From the NCBI GenBank assembly GCA_028279895.1, contig JANQMY010000412.1:1-51449 (forward strand): 51,449 nucleotides of DNA, read 5' to 3'. Origin of the DNA: Alphaproteobacteria bacterium. Its GTDB lineage: Bacteria > Pseudomonadota > Alphaproteobacteria > JANQMY01. Shown here one piece after another: positions 34,687 through 43,311 of the stretch (positions within the stretch are counted from its first letter, which is position 1; the number at the start of each line of letters is the position of its first letter). The notes under the pieces are model-generated. The model saw only the letters and a list, made by a program, of their open reading frames with translations, searched no databases and was not told the DNA's origin. The translations under genes and the position numbers were made by a program.

Positions 34687-35145
34687 GTGCGGATAGCATA
34701 TGCCATCGCCGTAGTGGCGATTCTTTTTGGGGTCAGCGCTTGCGGCGAAACCGAAACCGTCGAGCTCGATCACAACGGTTATCTTGAGAACAACGCAAAG
34801 GAAGACGGCGTGGCAGTGACTTCTTCGGGGCTCCAATACAAGGTCATCAGAAGTGGCGAGGGTCGGTCGCCGGCACTGAACAGCATTGTGAAGGTCCACT
34901 ATGAGGGTACACTCGTGGACGGCACAAAGTTCGACAGTTCCTATGACCGCAACGAACCGGCCCAGTTTCCCGTCAATGGCGTTATCGCCGGCTGGACGGA
35001 AGCGCTGCAGCTCATGAAAGAGGGCGACGTTTGGGAACTGACCATTCCGTCCGAATTGGGGTACGGCGCTCGGGGCGTGCCGGGAACCCCGATCGAGCCC
35101 GGCGCAACCCTCGTGTTTAAGGTCGAGTTGCTCGAAGTCTTCTAG
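34687..35145 (+). CDS. FKBP-type peptidyl-prolyl isomerase, lipoprotein
   Basis: A 152-residue isomerase of prolyl bonds. It begins at GTG 34687 with GGAGGA upstream. The signal peptide ends in a lipobox (FGVSAC, Cys19), so the mature protein is probably lipidated and faces the periplasm. The FKBP domain (about 45-152) has [40 protein letters not shown] and [14 protein letters not shown], all typical of active members. It is followed after 24 bases by a thioredoxin-like gene. Confidence 0.93.
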   Translation: MRIAYAIAVVAILFGVSACGETETVELDHNGYLENNAKEDGVAVTSSGLQYKVIRSGEGRSPALNSIVKVHYEGTLVDGTKFDSSYDRNEPAQFPVNGVIAGWTEALQLMKEGDVWELTIPSELGYGARGVPGTPIEPGATLVFKVELLEVF

Positions 35146-35169
35146 GTCCTGCGCGAGGAGAGGCAGCCC

Positions 35170-35724
35170 ATGGCGCTTACCCCCACACCGGTTTGCGATT
35201 TCGGATGGCCCGCGCCTGATTTCGAATTAGAGGGCATAGACGGCAAAACCTACCGGTTCGCGGATATCCGCGGGCCGAAAGGCACCTTGGTGATGTTCAT
35301 CTGCAACCATTGCCCTTATGTCCGCTCGATTGTCGATCGGCTTGCGGAACAGGTTGGCCATTTGCAAAAGACCGGCATAGGTGCCATCGCCATCATGTCC
35401 AATGACACCGACGCCTATCCGGAGGACTCTTTCGACAATATGAAACTGTTCGCGCGTGACCACGGCTTCACCTTCCCATATGTGATCGATCGCACGCAGA
35501 AGGTGGCGCGTGCCTATGACGCGGTCTGTACGCCGGATTTTTTCGGCTTCAATGCGAAGGATGAATTGCAGTATCGCGGACGTCTCGACGAGTCCAAAAC
35601 GCACCTTGTGGCAAACGCCCGGCAAGACCTGGTTTTGGCCATGCAGCAGGTCGCCGAAACCGGTCAAGGGCCTCAGGACCAAATACCCAGTATGGGATGC
35701 TCCATAAAGTGGCGGGCCGCGTAG
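35170..35724 (+). CDS. Thioredoxin-like AhpC/TSA family protein
   Basis: A 184-residue thioredoxin-fold protein without a signal peptide. The redox motif is CNHCP (Cys45 and Cys48) rather than CGPC, and the sequence follows the redoxin layout FELEGIDGKTYRFADIRGPKG. A third and fourth Cys (AVCTPDFFGF, SMGCSIKW) are also present; VCTPDFF contains the cis-Pro segment. This subgroup (often annotated thioredoxin family protein) has no firm role. It lies 24 bases after the FKBP gene, so the pair may act in protein folding, though they likely occupy different compartments. Confidence 0.85.
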   Translation: MALTPTPVCDFGWPAPDFELEGIDGKTYRFADIRGPKGTLVMFICNHCPYVRSIVDRLAEQVGHLQKTGIGAIAIMSNDTDAYPEDSFDNMKLFARDHGFTFPYVIDRTQKVARAYDAVCTPDFFGFNAKDELQYRGRLDESKTHLVANARQDLVLAMQQVAETGQGPQDQIPSMGCSIKWRAA

Positions 35725-35751
35725 CGCGGCCTATTGCCTGCCATCCGGCCT

Positions 35752-37197
35752 TTACTCGGATTTGACGTCCAACACTTTTCCGGGGTTTAGGATGTTGTGC
35801 GGGTCTAGAGTGCGCTTGAGGTCGCGCATCAGGCGCAGGGCCACCGGGTCTTTGTAACGCGGCAACTCCGACGCTTTCATGCGCCCAACCCCATGTTCGG
35901 CACTGATACTCCCGCCGAATTCCGAGACGATGTCGTGCACGAGTGCGTTGAATTCTTCCCACATCCCAAGGAATTGTTCGCGCTGCATGTCGGTCGGTTG
36001 GCTAAGGTTGTAGTGAAGATTGCCGTCTCCCACATGGCCGAACGGAACGGGCCGAACACCCGGCAAGTGGGTGGCAACGGCCTTGCTGGCGCGCTCGAGA
36101 AACGCGGGAATGGACGAGACGGGCACGGAGATGTCGTGTTTGATTGACCCGCCTTCTGGCTTCTGGGCTTCGGGCAGGGATTCGCGAAGGCGCCACAGCG
36201 CTGCCTTTTGTGTAAGAGACCCCGCGACAACGCCGTCTTGAACCAAACCTGCGTTCAAGTTTTCTTCCAAGAAAGATTGAACGCGCTGGCTCAACGCATC
36301 GCCGCCGATCTGTGAGGCCACCTCCATCAAAACATACCAAGCCTGATTGTCCGCTAGCGGATCTTTTGTGTCGGGGAGGTGCTTTAAGACAAAGTCGAGG
36401 CCGATTCTGGGCATCAATTCAAAAGTCGAAACGTCTTGTCCGAAACACACTTGTGCCTTGTCGAGCAATTGAAGCGCGGCCGCCGGATCGGCGACGGCGA
36501 GGAAAGCGGTTTCGCTGGTGCGCGGCTTCGGGAACAGCTTGAGCACCGCACCGGTGATGATCCCCAAAGTCCCTTCCGACCCCATGAACACATGCTTGAG
36601 ATCGTAGCCGGTGTTGTCTTTGCGCAGAGATTGCAGGCCGTTCCAGATGTCGCCATTCGCCAAGACGACTTCTAACCCCAACACCAGATCGCGTGCCGTG
36701 CCATAGCGTAAAACGGCCGTTCCGCCCGCATTGGTCGCCAGGTTGCCGCCGATTTGGCAACTTCCCTCTGAGGCAAGGCTCAACGGAAAGAGCTTGTCGT
36801 ATTTGTCCGCCGTTTCCTGGATGGCTTGAAGCACCACACCGGCATCAACGGTCATAGTGTTGTTCAGCGCGTCGATGTTCCGGATTTTGCTGAGGCGCCG
36901 TAAATTGACGACAATCTCCGCGCCGTCTTCGAAGGGGATTTGGCCGGCCACTGCGCCTGTATTGCCACCCTGAGGAACCAGGGGCGTCTTCGTCTCTTGA
37001 CAGATCTTCACAATGCCGGCGACTTCTTCGGTGGTTTTGGGCAGCAGAACCAAAGGTGTGTTACCGACGAAACGGTCCCGCCACTCGCGGACGAAAGGGG
37101 CCAACTCATCCGGCCGATCGATGGCGCCCTGAGGCCCCACAATGTCACGCAACCTGTCGAGCGTCGCGGGCGAAGGCGGTGTGCGTGTCGTCGTCAT
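35752..37197 (-). CDS. FAD-binding oxidoreductase (D-2-hydroxyacid dehydrogenase, FAD-linked)
   Basis: A 481-residue flavoprotein starting at ATG 37197 (MTTTRTPPSP); the track's extra 101 residues are antisense to the methyltransferase. It has an N-terminal PCMH FAD domain with PLVPQGGNTGAVAGQ (near 72-86) and a C-terminal FAD-oxidase_C domain with PFGHVGDGNLHYNLSQP and AEHGVGRMKASELP. This set fits D-2-hydroxyglutarate, D-lactate or glycolate dehydrogenases. In such enzymes electrons go to ETF or quinone, which would connect to ETF-QO. The substrate is open. It overlaps the methyltransferase stop as ATGA. Confidence 0.9.
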   Translation of the reverse strand: MTTTRTPPSPATLDRLRDIVGPQGAIDRPDELAPFVREWRDRFVGNTPLVLLPKTTEEVAGIVKICQETKTPLVPQGGNTGAVAGQIPFEDGAEIVVNLRRLSKIRNIDALNNTMTVDAGVVLQAIQETADKYDKLFPLSLASEGSCQIGGNLATNAGGTAVLRYGTARDLVLGLEVVLANGDIWNGLQSLRKDNTGYDLKHVFMGSEGTLGIITGAVLKLFPKPRTSETAFLAVADPAAALQLLDKAQVCFGQDVSTFELMPRIGLDFVLKHLPDTKDPLADNQAWYVLMEVASQIGGDALSQRVQSFLEENLNAGLVQDGVVAGSLTQKAALWRLRESLPEAQKPEGGSIKHDISVPVSSIPAFLERASKAVATHLPGVRPVPFGHVGDGNLHYNLSQPTDMQREQFLGMWEEFNALVHDIVSEFGGSISAEHGVGRMKASELPRYKDPVALRLMRDLKRTLDPHNILNPGKVLDVKSE

Positions 37198-37850
37198 AGC
37201 CGCCTTGCCACGATAACATTGACGCTCACGCCGCGACGGCTCAGGGCTTCTTCGTGCTCGATGTGCCAAAGTTGTGCCGGTAGATGGCTCGGAAGGTCCA
37301 AGGCACGACATCCGCCCACGCGCAATGGAGCGAGGCGAAAGGCCGTTTTCCACAATGCGCCAACGAGGCGGCTTGCGGTTGTCTTTCCGTCGGCAAGACT
37401 TGCAATGCACAGTAGTCCGCCCCGGCCCAGTGCACGGTGTGCTTCCACGCCGAATTGCCGAATGGCATCCTCCGGCAACAGGTCGAGGACAAAGGTGCAC
37501 ACCAGGCGATCCACACTGCCATCAGGGCAGGGTAAAGTTGTTGTGCCATCCGACGGCTCAACGCGCGCGCGATCTCCCCACAAGCGAAGGTTCTCCCGGG
37601 CAAGGTCGACCATGGTCTCACTAATGTCGACCCCGTGATACTGCGTTTCGTCGCTAAAGTGGTGTGAGAACAACTGCGCGGCGAAGCGGCCGGTTCCACT
37701 GCCGAATTCGAATACCGAGCGGGCATCGCTGAATGATCCGTGTTCGGCCAAAATATCGAAGGCTGGGTCCTCATAATACGCTTGGCCGTCCTGGCGTGCG
37801 CCATAGCGGTTGTAATAGTCTTTGGCCTGCTGTTTGGTCAGCGTGCTCAT
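37194..37850 (-). CDS. Class I SAM-dependent methyltransferase
   Basis: A 218-residue small-molecule type methyltransferase. The SAM loop is VFEFGSGTGRFAAQLF (about 46-61), the acidic end of strand 2 is YHGVDISETMVDLA, and the strand 4 region is RLVCTFVLDLLPED. ARRALGRGGLL-like residues follow in the expected place. No target-recognition domain is evident, so the substrate is unknown. Its 4-base overlap with the FAD oxidoreductase suggests a shared role or at least coupled expression. It lies 10 bases downstream of the sua5-like gene. Confidence 0.85.
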   Translation of the reverse strand: MSTLTKQQAKDYYNRYGARQDGQAYYEDPAFDILAEHGSFSDARSVFEFGSGTGRFAAQLFSHHFSDETQYHGVDISETMVDLARENLRLWGDRARVEPSDGTTTLPCPDGSVDRLVCTFVLDLLPEDAIRQFGVEAHRALGRGGLLCIASLADGKTTASRLVGALWKTAFRLAPLRVGGCRALDLPSHLPAQLWHIEHEEALSRRGVSVNVIVARRL

Positions 37851-37860
37851 GCTAAACGTC

Positions 37861-38832
37861 CTAGGCGGTGCGCCCGCGTGGCGCGGCGGCGCGCGTCAGC
37901 CGATCATTCAACGCTTTGCCGATGCCCTTATCAGGGATCGGCGCGACGGCAATCCCATCACAATCCATGGCGTCAAGCGCTTGCAGGTAAGCATATAGAT
38001 GAGAGGCGGCCTCGGCCAAATCCCCGGTTTCGCTCAGATTGAGTGTCGGTGCGGCGGTTTCGGTGTCGTAGGGGCCAAAGGCTAGAAACGCCTCCCCTTC
38101 ATTTGGAGAGCTGGCTGCCAACCGTACCGGCTTTTGCGGCGCATAATGGCTTTCGAGTTGACCGGGCGCCGTCGGTCGATCGGCAGAATCTCGACACTCG
38201 GTTACGGGACCGATCACCGTTTCGATCTCTTCGGCCGTGATTGCACCGGGACGCAGCAGCCGTGGTGTGGGGCCGGTGAGACTCAAGATGGTCGATTCAA
38301 GCCCGATCCGGCAGGGGCCGCCATCCAATATCATGGAAATGCGGCTTTCATCGGTGAGCTGAACGTGCTGAGCCTGCGTTGGGCTCACGCGGCCTGACGT
38401 GTTGGCACTGGGTGCGACCAGAGGGCGGCCAAACGCGCTGAGGACCGATAGGGCTGTGTCGTGGGCCGGAATGCGCACGGCGATGGTGTCGAGGCCGGCG
38501 GTGGCTCGGTCATCAACAGGGCAGGCCGCTGATTTGTTTAGCACCATGGTTAGAGGGCCCGGCCAGAACTTTGCCGCCAAGGCTTTGGATTTGTCGCTCA
38601 CCCGAGCGATGTCGTTCAGTTGCGCAGCCTCGGCAATGTGACAAATCAGCGGGTTATGGGCCGGGCGTCCCTTGGCGTCGAAGATTGCCTGAACGGCGGC
38701 GCCATTGGTTGCATCGCCTCCCAAGCCGTACACGGTCTCCGTGGGAAAAACCACCAGTCGCCCCGCTGCAAGCTGCTCAGTTGCTTGCCGGATGGCCGTC
38801 GGGCTTGGTCTTAGAATAGGTATTTCATTCAA
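37861..38832 (-). CDS. L-threonylcarbamoyladenylate synthase (Sua5 type)
   Basis: It makes threonylcarbamoyl-AMP, the donor for the t6A37 modification of ANN-decoding tRNAs. The start is TTG 38832 (NEIPILRPSPTAIRQA), preceded by AGG; the long track ORF upstream covers the divergent promoter and antisense DNA. The YrdC domain is clear: GRLVVFPTETVYGLGGDA, KGRPAHNPLICHI, FWPGPLTMVL and APSANTSGRVSPT. A C-terminal Sua5 domain (about 215-323) makes it the long two-domain form of 323 residues. Downstream genes on the strand are the methyltransferase and FAD oxidoreductase. Confidence 0.94.
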   Translation of the reverse strand: MNEIPILRPSPTAIRQATEQLAAGRLVVFPTETVYGLGGDATNGAAVQAIFDAKGRPAHNPLICHIAEAAQLNDIARVSDKSKALAAKFWPGPLTMVLNKSAACPVDDRATAGLDTIAVRIPAHDTALSVLSAFGRPLVAPSANTSGRVSPTQAQHVQLTDESRISMILDGGPCRIGLESTILSLTGPTPRLLRPGAITAEEIETVIGPVTECRDSADRPTAPGQLESHYAPQKPVRLAASSPNEGEAFLAFGPYDTETAAPTLNLSETGDLAEAASHLYAYLQALDAMDCDGIAVAPIPDKGIGKALNDRLTRAAAPRGRTA

Positions 38833-38916
38833 AACGGACCTAATTCGGGTTGTCGTTGGCCGATAATGTCGGCTTATAGGTCGAAATTGCGGCTCTGAAC
38901 ACGATATTATGCCTCT

Positions 38917-38955
38917 TGACCTGGCAGGGCGGCTTCTCCAAAACCCTGACCTGGC
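38917..38955. promoter_or_regulatory. Direct repeat TGACCTGGC in the sua5/acyl-CoA dehydrogenase divergent gap
   Basis: The 190-base gap holds TGACCTGGC twice (38917-38925 and 38947-38955), exactly 30 bp apart, about three helical turns. It may be a tandem operator for the divergent pair. No consensus promoter could be placed with confidence. Chance repetition cannot be excluded. Confidence 0.25.
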
Positions 38956-39022
38956 CATATGACCGACCGTTTTTTCCCGCCGTCTCGTCCATGAGCGGCG
39001 AGCGCTTGTTGAAAGGAAACGT

Positions 39023-40825
39023 ATGACTTTTGCAGCTCCGACGCGTGATGTCCGGTTTGTCCTGAAGAGTATTTTGGATATTGATCGCCTGGCGGAGACA
39101 GGTGCGTATGACGAACTGAGCGACGACATCGTCGACGCGGTGCTTAACGAGTCGGGGCGGCTTGCGACGGAGGTTGTGGCACCCCTGAATTGGGTTGGAG
39201 ATCAACAAGGCAGCGTCCGCCAAGAGGACGGCAGCGTCAAAACGCCGGACGGTTTTCGAGACGCCTATCGCCAGATTGTTGAAGGCGGTTGGGGCGGGGT
39301 ACCGTTCGACCCGAACTACGGTGGGCAAGGCCTGCCGAAAGTAATGGGGCTTGCGGTCCAGGAATTTTGGACGGCGGCAAACATGGCGTTCAGCCTGTGT
39401 CCTCTACTCACGCGCGGTGCGATCGAGGCCTTGTCTGCGCACGGCACCGATGAACAGAAGGCCACTTATCACGAAAAGCTCGTATCGGGCGAATGGACCG
39501 GCACTATGAATCTAACCGAGCCCCAAGCCGGGTCCGACGTAGGGGCGCTGCGGTCCAAGGCCGAAAAACAAGCCGACGGGACCTACAAAATCAGCGGTAC
39601 AAAGATCTTCATCACCTGGGGCGAGCACGACATGACGGATAACATCATCCATCTCGTGTTGGCGCGCTTACCTGATGCACCGCCCGGTACGCGCGGAATT
39701 TCGCTTTTTCTGGTTCCCAAATTTCTGGTCAATGACGACGGATCGTTGGGCGAGCGTAACGATGTTCAGTGTGTCAGCTTGGAACACAAGCTGGGCATAC
39801 ATGCCAGCCCCACCTGTGTGATGAGTTTCGGTGAAAATGGCGGGGCGACGGGCTATTTGATCGGCGAAGAAAATTGCGGCATGGCTTGCATGTTCACCAT
39901 GATGAACGATGCCCGGCTGGGCGTTGGGCTCGAAGGCGTTGCCATTGCCGAGCGATCCTATCAGCAGGCATTGGCCTATGCCCAGGAGCGCCGCCAGGGC
40001 AAACCGGTGGGGAAACAGCACGATAAGGTGGACATGATACCGATCATCGAGCATCCGGATGTACGCCGTATGCTGATGACAATGAAGTCCCATGTGGAAG
40101 CGGCACGGGGTATCTGTTATGCGGCGACGATTGCCGGCGACTTTGCCGAAGCAGCAAAAGATGAGGCCGCTAAAGCCGATGCGCGCGCCCGGTTGGAGTT
40201 GCTGACACCGGTCGCTAAAGGGTGGTCGACGGATATGGGCGTCGAGATGACCTCGATTGGGGTTCAGGTTCACGGCGGCATGGGCTTCGTCGAAGAGACG
40301 GGAGCTGCCCAACATTTCCGGGATTCTCGCATCGCGCCGATATACGAAGGGACCAACGGCATCCAAGCCATCGATTTGGTAACGCGCAAGCTGCCCCTGG
40401 ATGGCGGTAATGTGGTCCGCCGCTTTATTGCGGAAGTTAAGGATGTCGCCGAGCAGGCGGGGCAGTCCAATCATCAAAGCCTAGGTATCATAGGAACGGA
40501 ACTGTCCCAGGCGGCCGATCACCTAGCCAATGCGACCGAATGGCTGCTTGGTCGCGTAAAAGACGCGCCAAATGATGCCCTGGCCGGCGCGACGCCCTAT
40601 CTGAAGCTGTTCGGCATCGTTGCGGGTGGATTCTACTTGGCCAAAGGGGCTGTTGCCGCCCAAAAACAACTTCAGAGCGACGATGGGCACTACTTAAGGA
40701 CGCGAATTGCGTTGGCGCAATTCTTTGCCGAAAACGCGCTGACCACCACCGCCGGTTTGGTCGCTCCGTGTACGAAAGGGGCTGATCTTCTGTTTTCCGT
40801 CAGCCCAGAAGGGTTGGCGTCGTAG
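39023..40825 (+). CDS. Acyl-CoA dehydrogenase
   Basis: A 600-residue FAD enzyme that introduces the alpha-beta double bond in acyl-CoA. The order is an extra N-terminal segment (1-35), the acyl-CoA dehydrogenase core with MNLTEPQAGSDVGALRS (about 157-173) and GTKIFITWGEHDMTDNI, then the catalytic Glu442 in IYEGTNGIQAIDLVTRK, and an extra C-terminal domain (about 470-595). This layout matches the long-chain group annotated with acyl-CoA dehydrogenase C-terminal domains. Electrons would pass through ETF to the ETF-QO at the window start. GAAAGGAAA precedes the ATG. Confidence 0.94.
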   Translation: MTFAAPTRDVRFVLKSILDIDRLAETGAYDELSDDIVDAVLNESGRLATEVVAPLNWVGDQQGSVRQEDGSVKTPDGFRDAYRQIVEGGWGGVPFDPNYGGQGLPKVMGLAVQEFWTAANMAFSLCPLLTRGAIEALSAHGTDEQKATYHEKLVSGEWTGTMNLTEPQAGSDVGALRSKAEKQADGTYKISGTKIFITWGEHDMTDNIIHLVLARLPDAPPGTRGISLFLVPKFLVNDDGSLGERNDVQCVSLEHKLGIHASPTCVMSFGENGGATGYLIGEENCGMACMFTMMNDARLGVGLEGVAIAERSYQQALAYAQERRQGKPVGKQHDKVDMIPIIEHPDVRRMLMTMKSHVEAARGICYAATIAGDFAEAAKDEAAKADARARLELLTPVAKGWSTDMGVEMTSIGVQVHGGMGFVEETGAAQHFRDSRIAPIYEGTNGIQAIDLVTRKLPLDGGNVVRRFIAEVKDVAEQAGQSNHQSLGIIGTELSQAADHLANATEWLLGRVKDAPNDALAGATPYLKLFGIVAGGFYLAKGAVAAQKQLQSDDGHYLRTRIALAQFFAENALTTTAGLVAPCTKGADLLFSVSPEGLAS

Positions 40826-40852
40826 GTGAGGCCGACAGGTGAAATTTGACGT

Positions 40853-40866
40853 TGACGTTAACGTCA
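40853..40866. promoter_or_regulatory. Perfect 14-bp palindrome upstream of the MBL hydrolase, LiuR/MerR-like
   Basis: TGACGTTAACGTCA is its own reverse complement. A further half-site (TTGACG) precedes it in the same orientation (from 40847). The ACGT-centred arms recall MerR-family LiuR sites of fatty-acid and branched-chain amino-acid catabolism; this match is from memory and not scored. It lies between the acyl-CoA dehydrogenase stop and the MBL start, so it probably controls the MBL gene. Confidence 0.5.
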
Positions 40867-40911
40867 CCTAAGACTTGATATCACAGTATTCATGCGGAAG
40901 GGAATGACGCG

Positions 40912-41970
40912 ATGACAGACGCATCCGGCCTACATGCGCTGCCGCCAAGCGGGCTGACATACCCATTCAAGATGGTGCCCGAACCTGGCGCGACGATTGA
41001 AATCGCACCGGGCGTCCTCTGGGTACGGATGAAAATGCCGTCTCGGCTCAATCACATCAATCTATGGCTGCTCGAAGAAGACGATGGCTGGACGATTGTG
41101 GATACCGGCCTAAACGACCGCGACACACGGGAATCGTGGGAGACAGTTTTTGACAGTGCCCTGAAGGGCAAACCGGTCAAACGCCTGATCGTCACGCATT
41201 TGCATCCCGATCATATCGGCCTCGCGGGATGGATTACCCGAAAGTTCGACGTGGAACTCTGGATGTCGCGTACGGACTTTTTGATGTGCAAGATGTTGGT
41301 GTTGGACACAGGCGAAGATATCCCGCAGGCGGCGATTGCTTATTACCAAAAGGCCGGTTTGCCCCAAGATGCCTTAGATGTGTATCGGCAGCGGTTCGGC
41401 AGTTTCGGCCGGGCGATCTATAAGCTGCCCGCCGCGTATCGACGGCTCCAAGATAAGGACGTTCTAAAAATTGGCGGTCATGATTGGCACGTGGTTGTCG
41501 GTCGAGGCCATGCGCCGGAACATGTATGCTTGCATTGTCCCGATCTGAAGCTTTTGATTTCCGGCGATCAGGTGTTGCCGCGCATCACTTCTAATGTCAG
41601 CGTTTTTCCGACGGAGCCGGACGCCAATCCGTTAGATGAATGGCTTGAGTCATGTCGTGCTCTCAAAAAGCGCTTGCCCGACGATGTGCTGGTCATGCCC
41701 GCGCATAACGAGCCGTTTTATGGGCTTCATCGCCGCCTCGACGATTTGATTGAGGGGCATGAGATCAATCTTCAAGACCTTTATGACCTGCTCGACCAAC
41801 CCAAGCGTGCGATTGACGTGTTCCCGGCTCTTTTCAAGCGGGAAATCACCAACGAGGTGATGATGATGGCGACCGGTGAAAGCATTGCGCATCTGAACTA
41901 TTTGATCGAAAAAGGCCAGGTGTCGAAGCAGGAAGACGGCGACGGGATTGTCTATTACCAACAAGCGTAG
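40912..41970 (+). CDS. MBL-fold metallo-hydrolase
   Basis: A 352-residue metallo-beta-lactamase-fold enzyme with the complete metal motif THLHPDH (95-101). Further ligand positions are GRGHAPEHVCL (about 200) and the Asp in LLISGDQVLP. A C-terminal helical part (about 255-352) with MPAHNEPFYGLHRRLDDLIEGH follows the core. The family is broad (thioesterases, lactonases, nucleases). Location after an acyl-CoA dehydrogenase and behind a LiuR-like palindrome suggests an acyl-thioester or related substrate; that is inference. A hairpin sits on its stop codon. Confidence 0.87.
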   Translation: MTDASGLHALPPSGLTYPFKMVPEPGATIEIAPGVLWVRMKMPSRLNHINLWLLEEDDGWTIVDTGLNDRDTRESWETVFDSALKGKPVKRLIVTHLHPDHIGLAGWITRKFDVELWMSRTDFLMCKMLVLDTGEDIPQAAIAYYQKAGLPQDALDVYRQRFGSFGRAIYKLPAAYRRLQDKDVLKIGGHDWHVVVGRGHAPEHVCLHCPDLKLLISGDQVLPRITSNVSVFPTEPDANPLDEWLESCRALKKRLPDDVLVMPAHNEPFYGLHRRLDDLIEGHEINLQDLYDLLDQPKRAIDVFPALFKREITNEVMMMATGESIAHLNYLIEKGQVSKQEDGDGIVYYQQA

Positions 41971-41985
41971 GCGGTGATGCCGCCT
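41969..41985 (+). terminator. Short GC-rich hairpin at the MBL gene stop
   Basis: AGGCGG (41969-41974) and CCGCCT (41980-41985) form a perfect 6-bp stem with loop TGATG, beginning within the stop codon of the MBL gene. No T-tract follows. It is a weak terminator or RNA-end stabiliser candidate. Confidence 0.3.
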
Positions 41986-42023
41986 GCTGAATTTGATGGT
42001 GCCTTGTCACGTTCAACGAAGTC

Positions 42024-42950
42024 ATGACGACAAAGATCCTCACACACGCCGCGTGCGCGCAGCATTTGACGCCGCCGGGACATCCGGAAAACGTCTCACG
42101 TATTGGTGCCGTGGTCGAAGCGCTGAAGACGATTGATCCGGCAATCGTCGATTGGGCGGATGCGCCGCCGGCACAGGCGGACTCACTTGCTTTGGTCCAT
42201 ACCGGCGCGCATGTGGCACATCTAGAACAGTTGGCCCCTCAAAACGGGTTTGCGCGGGTCGATCCGGACACGGCCTTGTCGCCGGGTTCCCTGGAAGCGG
42301 CCAGTCGTGCGGTGGGGGCCGTGATTGAGGGCATCGACCAGGTTATGTCCGGCCGTGCCGATAACGCCTTTTGCGCGACCCGACCGCCGGGGCATCATGC
42401 CGAGCCCGACAAGGCGATGGGGTTTTGCCTGTTCAACAGCATTGCAATCGGTGCGCGCCATGCCCAGAAGGTTCATGCTCTGGATCGTGTCGCCGTGGTC
42501 GACTTCGATGTTCATCATGGCAATGGAACGCAGGCAGCGTTCTGGAACCATGCCAATCTGTTCTACGCGTCGACCCATCAATTTCCTCACTATCCGGGTA
42601 CCGGACATCCTGACGAAACCGGCAGTGCCCACAATATTGTCAACGTGCCGCTGCGGCCCGGTAGCGGATCCGAGGAGTTTCGTAGGGCGATGGAGGACAA
42701 TGTGCTGCCGGCGCTGGACGCGTTTGCGCCCGAATTGGTGCTTATTTCTGCCGGATTTGACGCGTACCACGCCGACCCGTTATCGGATATCAATCTTGTG
42801 GAAGAGGACTATGTGTGGGCGACCCGCCAATTGTCGGACCTCGCACAGCGTCATGCGGCTGGTCGAATTGTTTCTACTTTGGAAGGCGGATATCATATTG
42901 ACGGGCTGGCAAGCTGCGCAAAGGCCCATGTGGAAGCGCTTGCCCAATGA
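42024..42950 (+). CDS. Histone deacetylase/acetylpolyamine amidohydrolase family protein
   Basis: A 308-residue zinc deacetylase-fold protein. Active-site parts are RPPGHHAEPDKAMGFC (the two His at 124-125), DFDVHHGNGTQ (Asp162 and His164 as zinc ligands), and SAGFDAYHADPLS (third ligand Asp). Bacterial members act on acetylated polyamines or other small amides, and some on proteins. No partner acetyltransferase is adjacent. Fifty-three bases separate it from the MBL gene. It is followed by a palindrome and xseB. Confidence 0.92.
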   Translation: MTTKILTHAACAQHLTPPGHPENVSRIGAVVEALKTIDPAIVDWADAPPAQADSLALVHTGAHVAHLEQLAPQNGFARVDPDTALSPGSLEAASRAVGAVIEGIDQVMSGRADNAFCATRPPGHHAEPDKAMGFCLFNSIAIGARHAQKVHALDRVAVVDFDVHHGNGTQAAFWNHANLFYASTHQFPHYPGTGHPDETGSAHNIVNVPLRPGSGSEEFRRAMEDNVLPALDAFAPELVLISAGFDAYHADPLSDINLVEEDYVWATRQLSDLAQRHAAGRIVSTLEGGYHIDGLASCAKAHVEALAQ

Positions 42951-42965
42951 GACAGAATCTGTCTC
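42949..42965. promoter_or_regulatory. 17-bp palindrome between the HDAC-family gene and xseB
   Basis: GAGACAGA-A-TCTGTCTC has perfect 8-bp arms around one central base. It overlaps the HDAC-family gene's stop codon and lies 25 bases before the xseB start. With a single central base it suits a DNA-binding dimer rather than an RNA hairpin. It may regulate the xseB-ispA-dxs-tlyA run. Confidence 0.4.
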
Positions 42966-42989
42966 CGTGGCTTTAGGAAGATAGGGACC

Positions 42990-43268
42990 GTGCCGAGCAA
43001 ACGAGAAGCAGGAGCCGCTTTGTCAAAATCAGCCAAGTCAGAGATTGCCAAAATGAGTTTTGAAGAAGCCTTGAGTGAGCTGGACCGGATCGTCTCGCAG
43101 CTCGAATCGGGCCAAGCGGGGCTGGAGGAATCCATCGAGATATATGAGCGCGGGGCGGCCCTGAAAAACCATTGCGAAGAAAAACTCAAAGCGGCTCAAG
43201 CGAAAATCGAAAAGATTGTCGTAAGCCCCAACGGACAAATCTCCACGGAGCCGGCGGACCTTAGCTAA
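42990..43268 (+). CDS. xseB: Exodeoxyribonuclease VII small subunit
   Basis: The small helical subunit of ExoVII, which degrades single-stranded DNA together with XseA (not in this window). MSFEEALSELDRIVSQLESGQAGLEESIEIYERGAALK is the full family core (about 22-60). The GTG 42990 start gives 92 residues; TTG 43020 is an alternative with a length nearer the usual 75-85. The neighbours ispA and dxs follow in the order commonly seen in proteobacteria (xseB-ispA-dxs). Confidence 0.94.
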   Translation: MPSKREAGAALSKSAKSEIAKMSFEEALSELDRIVSQLESGQAGLEESIEIYERGAALKNHCEEKLKAAQAKIEKIVVSPNGQISTEPADLS

Positions 43269-43311
43269 TCGGCGACGCGGCAAAATCCTTGAACAAAGAC
43301 CTACCTTATAC

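Noticed and set aside
38833-39129. N-terminal extension of the Sua5 ORF
   Set aside because: It runs through the divergent promoter and antisense to the acyl-CoA dehydrogenase start; the YrdC domain begins just after TTG 38832.
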